NCBI GenBank assembly: GCA_001600875.1 | Contig: BCLD01000007.1 | Coordinates: 561,290 to 625,289 of the forward strand | DNA length: 64,000 nucleotides | DNA from: Solicoccozyma terricola | Lineage: Eukaryota > Basidiomycota > Tremellomycetes > Filobasidiales > Piskurozymaceae | Direction of reading: 5' to 3' | Shown here: positions 57,062 to 64,000 of the stretch, in pieces | How positions within the stretch are numbered: the stretch's first letter is position 1 | Layout: every line of letters begins with the position of its first letter | Translations under genes and position numbers: made by a program | The notes under the pieces: model-generated | What the model saw: the letters and a program-made list of their open reading frames with translations, nothing else | Database searches by the model: none | Told to the model about the DNA's origin: nothing

Positions 57062-59642
57062 CTACCGCTTCACCCTCTTCACATCCCTCACATCCCTCCT
57101 ATCCTCTCGCGCACTTCTCTTGCCAGCTTCGGTCACAGTCCCCACACGCTCCACCACATCGTCTGCTGCGTGCGCTCGATCAGCACCACAATGCCAGCAT
57201 CTTCCCCGTCTATCCCGTTTCACAGGTTCGCCACGTTTCCATGCAGGCTTCACCTTGCGTTTGCCCATCTCTTCCTCGGTGACAGGTAGTGTGGTAGATG
57301 GCATCGTTCCGGGTCGAGATGCATATGGTACTGGGGGTGGGAGTGTCGGTATTGCGTGCCCAGATTGAAACATCGCATGTTGTGGGAACCCTGGTGGGTA
57401 TGCCGTGCGTATATTCGAAGGTCCCGCTTGCTCTTGTCCGTACCCATACCGAGGTATCAGCATATCCATGTACGCGCCGGTAGCCACGGCATGAGATGGC
57501 GCGAAACCCAGAGGCTGTTGGGGATACCCAGGTTGCTGGTGTTGTACAAGCCATGGAGCGATCGGGACTGACTGATGTTGTGAATGTGTCTGTGGTGGCA
57601 ACTGTGCCTGATATTGCATTTGTTGAGCTTGACTGTGTTGTACTGGCTGACCATGTTGATGTCGTTCATTCTGTTGAGCATGTTGACCAAGTTGGGCATG
57701 TTGGGCATGTTGAAGCTGAGGCTGCACTCCTTGACTCGATTGTTCCTTTCCCTGCTTCCTTTGAACAGGTAGGTTTACTGCCTGCTCCTCCGCCTCTGTC
57801 GACTTGTCACCCGTGTCCTTCTTTTCCAACTGCACTACCGTCGTCTTCTTCTCCGTCTTCCCCTTCGGCGTCTGACCGACTGTTTGATTGCTCGCCGCCA
57901 CGACCTGCGGCGAAGGCTTAGGTGGGAGAAGATGACGGACCGAGAAGGTGGTTGCGGGTTGCTCTGGCGCCGGTGTTGCGTGACTAGAATCAGAATTGGT
58001 TGAAATCTTGGAGGCATGCAAAATCGTGGCGGTATGGTCGACAGGTGGTTCCGTTTTGGACCCTACTTTCTCGATAGCTCCACCGAGTATCTTCTCCTCC
58101 TGATTTTCAACACGCTGGTCAATAATACCAGCATCCGTCGCGCGTGCACATTCAACCGTAGCAGTAGCAGCAGCAGCAGCCGGTACCAACTTCACATTAG
58201 CCACTGTCGCAACTCTTCCCGCACCCGTAGCTCCTCCCTTTTCTTGATTATACTGATTGACTAATTCTTGAACGTTATATCTCTTGAGAGTGTCGTAATC
58301 CTCCAATACCGAGACTCCCATTATACTCTGTGACCAACAACCGTTCCGGCGCTTCGTCAGCGTGGTAGAACGGACTGAAGAGATCATTTCGAGATTCACC
58401 TTGAACACCTCGACAATTACCACGATCTCGCCTTTCTTTAGGTCGACTTTATGTCCCGATACAAGCTTTGGCAATTCATCAGTCACTTGTTGTCTTGTAA
58501 GTTTAGGTTGAGAGCGAGCATTATAAACTATTTTCCACTGTTGGGTTTAGGTAGCAAACATCAGCTGATTTAGTCGGTAAAGAGCCAGGTAACGGAAGCT
58601 TACAGTGGCGTTTGTACGTGCGGGATCGTCAAATACAGCAGAAAGAAGTGGTTTCGACATCTCTATCATTCGAGTAGGATTTGCTGGACCGACAGCGTCA
58701 ACCGGCACTAAACGAGAGACGTGTCTGATTCAAGAAAGCACCGAGTTAGTGTCCCCGAAACACACGACAGTCAAGGACGTGGTGAACTCACCGCAGTCTC
58801 GATATACCAGTATCTTTGACTTGAAGCATATAGCGATGTATGAGCTTGCTGGGAACTAGCGGTGGTCGGAAGGCAATGAATGCGGCTGGAAAGGTGAATG
58901 TAGATCAGCGGACCTTGTATAGAGCAGTAAAAAGGTCATATTTCGTACTTACAGCATGCAGTCTCCATTGGGACGTTGTCTGAAACATCACACAAGCGGC
59001 AACGAAAGTAACCATTAGTTCGACTGTGTCAACTATGGTTACGGATCATCACTTACAGAACCTCTCGATATCCTTTCCTTCCTTCAAATCATTCAGCTCT
59101 CTAGCTAGCTCTTCCTCAAAGCTCATCTTCTCCTTTCCTTTCCCTGTCACAGTGTTTGGGATCACAATCTCTTCCATCGTTGCATCTGAGGCGTTCTCGC
59201 TGATGATGTCCGCATCGGTATAGATGGGTTGAGACTGAGATGGTCCTGGGTCAGAGACGTGCGGAGAAGCTGATATATCCACGTCGGGATAGAGTTCGTC
59301 GGCGAGCTGGTTGAAAAAAAATGGAGTGAGTATTGATCAAGAGCACTATGGTTGAGTTGGTAACACTCACGCTGTTGAACAACGTGAAGAGTTCACCCAA
59401 GCATGCAGTCTCCTTCCCCTTGTTACATGAGACTGTGGCAAGTATCTAGTCAGTCAAACAACCAATGCTCTCCTGTCAACAACCTGCTTACCAAAGACAC
59501 CTGGGATATTGATGGCACTCCCGTCTGAGATTCTAGCTTTCGAGTATACCGAAGCTGGTGCGCCTCCCTTTACACGACCACCTGGCTTGCCACGACCACG
59601 AGATGCACCACCGCCGCGTCGCGGTGCTGTAGAGCCGCTCAT
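57062..59642 (-). CDS. TAN1: tRNA acetylation factor Tan1 (THUMP domain) with long C-terminal extension
   Basis: Exons 59642-59492, 59432-59371, 59306-59057, 58979-58953, 58885-58792, 58724-58604, 58537-57062; 726 residues. The first ~20-40 residues are Gly/Arg-rich. IPGVFVSCNKGKETACLGEL and LFNSLADELYPD match the start of Tan1/THUMPD1. The THUMP core follows: FIAFRPPLV, HVSRLVPVDAVG, WKIVYNARSQPKLTRQQV, GHKVDLKKGEIVVIVEVFK, ending in LKRYNVQELVNQYN. Tan1 assists the Kre33/Nat10 acetyltransferase in making ac4C12 in tRNA-Ser and tRNA-Leu. Yeast Tan1 is ~290 residues; here ~390 extra residues follow, rich in Ala, Gln, His and Pro, ending in a basic region with a CWHC motif and Arg/Lys clusters. 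The stop lies beside a poly-C run and assembly gap. Confidence 0.85.
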
Positions 59643-59858
59643 CGGAAGATTGTTGATGTGAAGCAGTTCAGATGTCGCTCATGGTTTGCAGTGGATGGCA
59701 TTGGTGGATGGATCCCTATGGACAATAAATTAGCCTTTCACGTGTCCAATCTGGCTTTTCTTTTGCAGTTCGTCATCAACCCTTACTCGATCGACAAAAC
59801 GATGCTGAACAACCTCGATCATCTCCATCTACATCATCTACAGTATTACACTACGACC
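59643..59858. promoter_or_regulatory. Bidirectional promoter between TAN1 and MIA40
   Basis: About 216 bases separate the two start codons. An ATG at 59802, in frame with MIA40, would lengthen that protein by 19 residues rich in His and Leu. No TATA element is evident. Confidence 0.5.
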
Positions 59859-60977
59859 ATGCTTGCTCACTCCATTCGTCCACTGCTCCGGGTTGGAGCG
59901 CGTCAAGCAACTCGGCACGTTTCTTCGACTTCCCGCACCACAGCAGCGTCGACCTCCAGGTACGCCCTACTGGTCGGTGCAACTGCCGTCGTTGGAGCTC
60001 TCGCTCTCACGTCGGAGCGCAGACGACTATGGAATGATGATAGGAAACATGACTACGATGAAGACTTGAAAACCAATAGGCACAAAGGTTAATCCTTTGT
60101 CGTATCTGAGCTACGGAACATCGCTGACGAGTCGTTTCCCGTCACCCAGCCGCCGCTCAAAAAGGTGCAACTCCAGAAACTCCTCTTCACAACACCTCGA
60201 CCTCGGAAAAGTCCGTACCAATCCCAGCTAGTACCTCAGAGTCTAAACCTTCAATAGAAAAGACGTCACCGCCAATTCCCGCTGATTTAGATGATGTTGC
60301 CGCCACCGAGGAACAAGCTTCCCAAGAGGGTGCATTTAATGAGGAGACTGGGGAGATTAATTGGGATTGTCCTTGTTTAGGTGGTATGGCTCATGTGAGT
60401 GGGTTCATTGTTTTGAAGAATTTTATCTCAGTGACTGATTTGACCATTGCAGGGACCGTGTGGAGATGAATTCCGTGCTGCTTTCAGCTGTTTCGTTTTC
60501 TCTGAGCAGGAACCGAAAGGAATAGATTGCGTGGAAAAGTGAATAATAGATCCGTTCCTTTCATGCTGAGATCCGATCATCTCATCTATGTATGCTTCTT
60601 TTTGCCAGGTTCAAGGGTATGCAAGACTGTTTCCGCAAGCACCCAGAAATCTACGGGGAGGAGATCGACGATGACGAAGCAGAAGTCGACGATTCTCCAT
60701 TGACCACCACCGAGGTGACCGTGTCCACCGATGGTCTAGATGGGAATTCACCAAAAGCTCCAGTAACTGAGCCTCCTGCGCACTCGCCAATCCCCAGTCA
60801 AACTCATGAAAACAATCCTTCAAAAGGTGAGTAGAGTCACATTTAATCCTTTTGATGCTGTGACAGTTGATACGTTATCTAACGTCATCGAATTCAGGCG
60901 TTCCAAAGCTTCAGCCACAGGCTCTCAAGACGGATAAGGTGTCTGGAGCAGCGCCAGGTGACGGTACAATATCATAA
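59859..60977 (+). CDS. MIA40: Mia40, intermembrane-space import oxidoreductase
   Basis: Exons 59859-60087, 60150-60394, 60453-60538, 60609-60826, 60898-60977; 285 residues. A basic Arg/Ser-rich presequence (residues 1-33) precedes a membrane anchor ([16 protein letters not shown], ~35-50), as in the fungal membrane-bound form. The catalytic CPC lies at ~150-152 in [15 protein letters not shown]. The twin CX9C follows: C161/C171 ([11 protein letters not shown]) and C184/C194 (CVEKFKGMQDC). All seven functional cysteines beyond the presequence are kept. It oxidises and traps small cysteine proteins in the mitochondrial intermembrane space, working with Erv1. The C-terminus adds an acidic, Ser/Pro-rich tail of ~90 residues. 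The first donor is GTTAAT, weaker than the others. Start 59859 preferred over 59802. Confidence 0.92.
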
Positions 60978-61088
60978 CGATGACGACAGCATTGCAATGT
61001 CATATGTACTTAGAAATAGTCATTCCCACCACTGATTTCGTTACATGTGGTTCGTACATACAATTGAGCTATATGCCTACAACAAAAC

Positions 61089-63393
61089 CTAGTACCTCCA
61101 TCTCCAAGGATCAGTGTCGTGAACAGCCGTGGTCTTGCCTTTGGTAAAACCAGCCGTACCCGGTTGGAATGTGCATATCTTGCGCTTGTATGACTGGGAG
61201 ACGCATGTCTTCTCGTCTTGGCAAAGTGAGATACGATATGAAGCTATCGTGCTTCTGAACCTCCCACAGCCGGAGGTCGTAATCTGGAACGGGAAAGTGA
61301 GCTCAATCGTGAACGACCAATAGGGACATTGACGTACCAGATAAGACCGATCATCCAAACCCTTAAACTCGACGAACCCTTTCATCGCCATAGTAGACGC
61401 TTCACCTGAACTGAACGTAGCCTGCTCCCCGAAATCGTCTGACTTGCCTTCGACATCCCCAGAGCAAAGTAACTCTGCAGCCACCAAAGTGACGCCTTCC
61501 ATGTGCGCAAAAGTGACAGCAGACTTGTCAATAGAAAAGGAGAGCGTAGAGTAGCCTATGGTGCTAGGGTAAAGTGGGGCGATAACGCACTGCAGGGTGG
61601 GAAACGGGTATAAGAAGCGTTAGGCCAAAGCAACCATCCAGGAACTCACGCCAGGTGCACCTCGGAAGTCTCGATTCGGTCCTCTGAAGATCCGGCACAC
61701 AATCATCAGCGCTACGCTCACCTGGCCGGTCAGATTTACACTCCACTTACGGCGGCCCGCTACCCAATTGGCAAGGTAGATCGAATCGCTTCCATGCACA
61801 ATCACCCTCCCCTTTATTGCCCCATCGTCCTGCGAAATTCAACCAACCAAGATCACTCGTACTAGAATGGATCTTCCTGCGTCTTCTAGAAACTGGATCA
61901 TGCCAGTACTGAATAGGAATAACGTGATGCTTGGTATCCCAAATCGCACCAACGTCGTCTGTCTCGTCGATGAGCTTGAAGATGTTGAGAGCCTGCGAAT
62001 GGTGATTGTTCAGCCCAAAGATACCGACATCGAGGGTAAAGGATGAAAAGAAAAAACTGACATTCGCATAGACATGGGATCCAGGAGTCGGCCATAGACC
62101 ATGACTTCCTGCAGCCGAATAAGCAATGGGTCTACCATCGAATTTCGGAGCGTCTTCCCATCTCATTGTGCTGTGAAGATCGCATGGCAGGATGAGCGGT
62201 AGTCGTACGACTTGCTGAGTGTCATCTGAACCTACCCTTCACCAAGTGCCAGCGATTCTTGATGTACGACTGAATGAACAAGCATTGTCAGGACCATGCC
62301 TTGGGGACTGAAAAAGATGCTTACCGTAATCGACCGAATGACCAGTGCCGTTGATAGTTCGTACGCGGAGATGCTGAGATATTCAAGAAATCAAATCAGT
62401 CGAGAGTCAAGAAACACCGTCCGACTTCAGCTTACTTCCCAGTCGCCAACATCTACATGAAACATACACACAGTCACATACACACAATCGTCAGCGTTCC
62501 TCGTTAGAACTTTACAGCAAACAACAACCCAGCCACAATACTCACGATTCCCCAAAATGCCAAAAGGTCCCACCTGTTTCCCTAAATTGTAAGGATAAAA
62601 CGTCCAATAAAATAAATCCTATCATCTCACTTCCCATCACTCAGCACCCAAAAGCAACATCAAAACTCCCTCCGAACCAAACTTACGACGACTCCATCAT
62701 CTTTCGTCACATGAAAGCCATAAATAGATTCCTTCACCAGCGGTCTCACCTTCCTTTTCCCTCTCAATTCCTCCCAATTTGGTCCATGGAGATACACCGA
62801 GTCTTCAGATAGATCAGGTTGGGCATTTCGATCTTCGGAGATGGAGAGGTAAGTTGATCGGCCGGAGAGAGGTAGATGGGATAATGAGGAGGAATTCAAG
62901 GGTGGTTTTGGGTACTGTGGATAGGAAAGGTAAATTTGGCATATCAAGGGAGCGCCGCGTGGACATACCTCCTTGTGAGACTCATTATGGCTGTCCAGCA
63001 GCTGTCAGGTCGAACGATGTTAGCTCCTGGCGCTATTGGCACCCCAGCCGGCCCTCGAACTCACCTGATAATGAGGAAACATATATTCCACGGAAGAAGG
63101 AAAATACTCCTCCAACGAGCTATAACAAAACTGATCAGCTTTGGCTACCTGGAAAGCTAACGTTGATTTAATTTACCTCAGATATATAACAGGAGCGAAA
63201 TCATTCAATAGCTTGACCATATCTTGGTTCATGTCATTGATGCTCGGTATGCGGTTCAAGTCGAGATTGGACGTCGGAACTGCTGATATGGAAGTGGTGG
63301 TCACAAGGACAAGAAGAATCCTAAGCTGTTGTCCAGAGGTAAGCCCTCAGCACGGAGATGGTCATGGATGACAGAGGCACTCACGGTCAACAT
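61089..63393 (-). CDS. VPS62-family secretory-pathway protein
   Basis: Fourteen exons: 63393-63385, 63325-63177, 63119-63065, 63001-62969, 62914-62687, 62618-62546, 62452-62436, 62373-62325, 62269-62236, 62170-62062, 61992-61764, 61681-61650, 61589-61338, 61283-61089; 487 residues. The first exon codes only Met-Leu-Thr; joined to LRILLVLVTTTSISA it makes a signal peptide. Family hallmarks: LLNDFAPVIYL and EEYFPSSVEYMF near the N-terminus, FYPYNLGK, GNHVGDWEHLRVRT, FDGRPIAYSAAGSHGLWPTP and IWDTKHHV. Vps62-related fungal proteins are linked to vacuolar sorting; biochemical activity is not established. The C-terminal ~150 residues are less typical. Splice sites in the many short exons are individually uncertain but phases all close. 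Confidence 0.8.
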
Positions 63394-63751
63394 CGCGGAC
63401 TGTTGTAGCTGTGGCAAAATGCAGAGATGTCCTTGACACTTTGAGCTACGCGATAGTTGCGTAACCTGATCTACCACATGTAGATTTTTGGGGCACGTCA
63501 GATTCGATAGCAACGATGTCGATGGTGATGGCGATGGGATGGCGATGGTGATGGTTGACGATGGATGGCCTAGGTCCTTTACAGGACAGTTTGATATATC
63601 CTACACCGGAATGACTTGGATAGATCCATCCACATTAAACATTCGTCACCGCACAGCCGGGCTAAGCATCCCGCAGAGTAATAAATAAAGACGGCGACGA
63701 CTACTGGCTCACGTTCAGCGTCCTCACTCCACCATTTCACCATTCCCCACA
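63394..63751. promoter_or_regulatory. Divergent promoter region with GATGG repeat
   Basis: It lies between the VPS62-family gene (-) and the gene starting at 63752 (+). A GATGGCGATGG-type repeat at 63518-63566 is the only pattern seen. No gene is supported. Confidence 0.5.
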
Positions 63752-64000
63752 ATGTCCTACCGTCCGCCACCGGAAGACAAAGACCCTGGATCCGTAAAGT
63801 CCCTTCTCTCCATCCTCAGAGCGCAACAGGATGCTCCACAGCCTCCAAGTCAACCCTCACGAGCAGCTCAGAGACAAACAACGGCACCGAGATACCCGTG
63901 GTTGCCTCAGCCTCGACAGGACGAGGTTGCCGTCCCATCCAATCAGGATTTACAGAGTTTGCTGGCTGCACTGAATCCAACAACTTCTGGTGCTCCCTCC
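63752..64000 (+). CDS. Start of an unknown protein, cut off by the window edge
   Basis: The frame begins at an ATG in a favourable context (CCACAATGTCC) and stays open for 83 codons to the window end. The sequence starts MSYRPPPEDKDPGSVKSLL, is rich in Pro and Gln, and has two short Leu-rich helices (SLLSILRAQQD, LQSLLAALNPT). No splice donor is obvious within the visible part. The family is not recognised. Confidence 0.55.
   Translation, partial: MSYRPPPEDKDPGSVKSLLSILRAQQDAPQPPSQPSRAAQRQTTAPRYPWLPQPRQDEVAVPSNQDLQSLLAALNPTTSGAPS

Noticed and set aside
1..64000. tRNA, rRNA, transposon and CRISPR signals
   Set aside because: I looked for tRNA box motifs, terminal repeats, transposase or reverse transcriptase motifs and regularly spaced repeats, and found nothing I could support by eye. 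A tRNA scan and repeat search would settle it.

Overview
The window is intron-dense eukaryotic DNA with very short introns (about 50-80 nt). They mostly begin GTGAGT, GTAAGT or GTATGT and end in a CTNA-type branch site plus CAG or TAG. The gene set is fungal: two Zn2Cys6 transcription factors, a type I fungal fatty acid synthase, GPI-anchor-type serine-rich wall proteins, a 20.9 kDa complex I subunit and a Mia40 with an N-terminal membrane anchor. Intron density, intron size and the fused FAS point to a basidiomycete, probably a Tremellomycete yeast (inference). Exon models were built by hand from reading frame, splice sites and phase closure. Every spliced model given closes to a whole number of codons, but individual boundaries remain predictions.

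Layout, left to right. 1-5.1 kb: two secreted, GPI-anchor-like proteins (+); the first contains tandemly duplicated exon-intron units. 5.8-9.2 kb: Zn2Cys6 regulator (+). 9.8-13.7 kb: Kelch-BTB protein (+). 13.8-15.5 kb: UPF0183/PHAF1-family protein (-). 15.8-19.3 kb: BTB protein (-). 19.9-21.7 kb: intronless disordered protein of unknown function (-). 21.7-23.7 kb: long non-coding, homopolymer-rich stretch. 23.7-25.3 kb: third GPI-type protein (+), cut into about 11 tiny exons. 25.9-31.1 kb: large mitochondrial PPR protein (+). 31.5-32.5 kb: complex I 20.9 kDa subunit (-). 33.5-37.5 kb: second Zn2Cys6 regulator (+) with a His/Gln tract. 38.5-40.9 kb: single-pass membrane protein of unknown function (+). 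41.0-41.9 kb: Ctf8 (-), divergent from Gpi10 (42.1-43.9 kb, +). 44.2-56.8 kb: a 14-exon single-polypeptide FAS (-). 57.1-59.6 kb: Tan1 (-) with a long unusual C-terminal extension, divergent from Mia40 (59.9-61.0 kb, +). 61.1-63.4 kb: VPS62-family secretory-pathway protein (-). 63.75 kb to the end: start of an unknown gene (+).

Most genes are housekeeping and are not an obvious functional cluster. Thematic links are GPI anchoring (Gpi10 plus three probable clients) and mitochondria (PPR protein, complex I subunit, Mia40). No tRNA, rRNA, transposon or CRISPR was recognised. The clearest unusual items are the fused FAS, the exon-intron duplications in the first gene, the shredded third GPI-type gene, and the low-complexity extension of Tan1. 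Two places contain N and are flanked by long G or C runs, so sequence there is unreliable.
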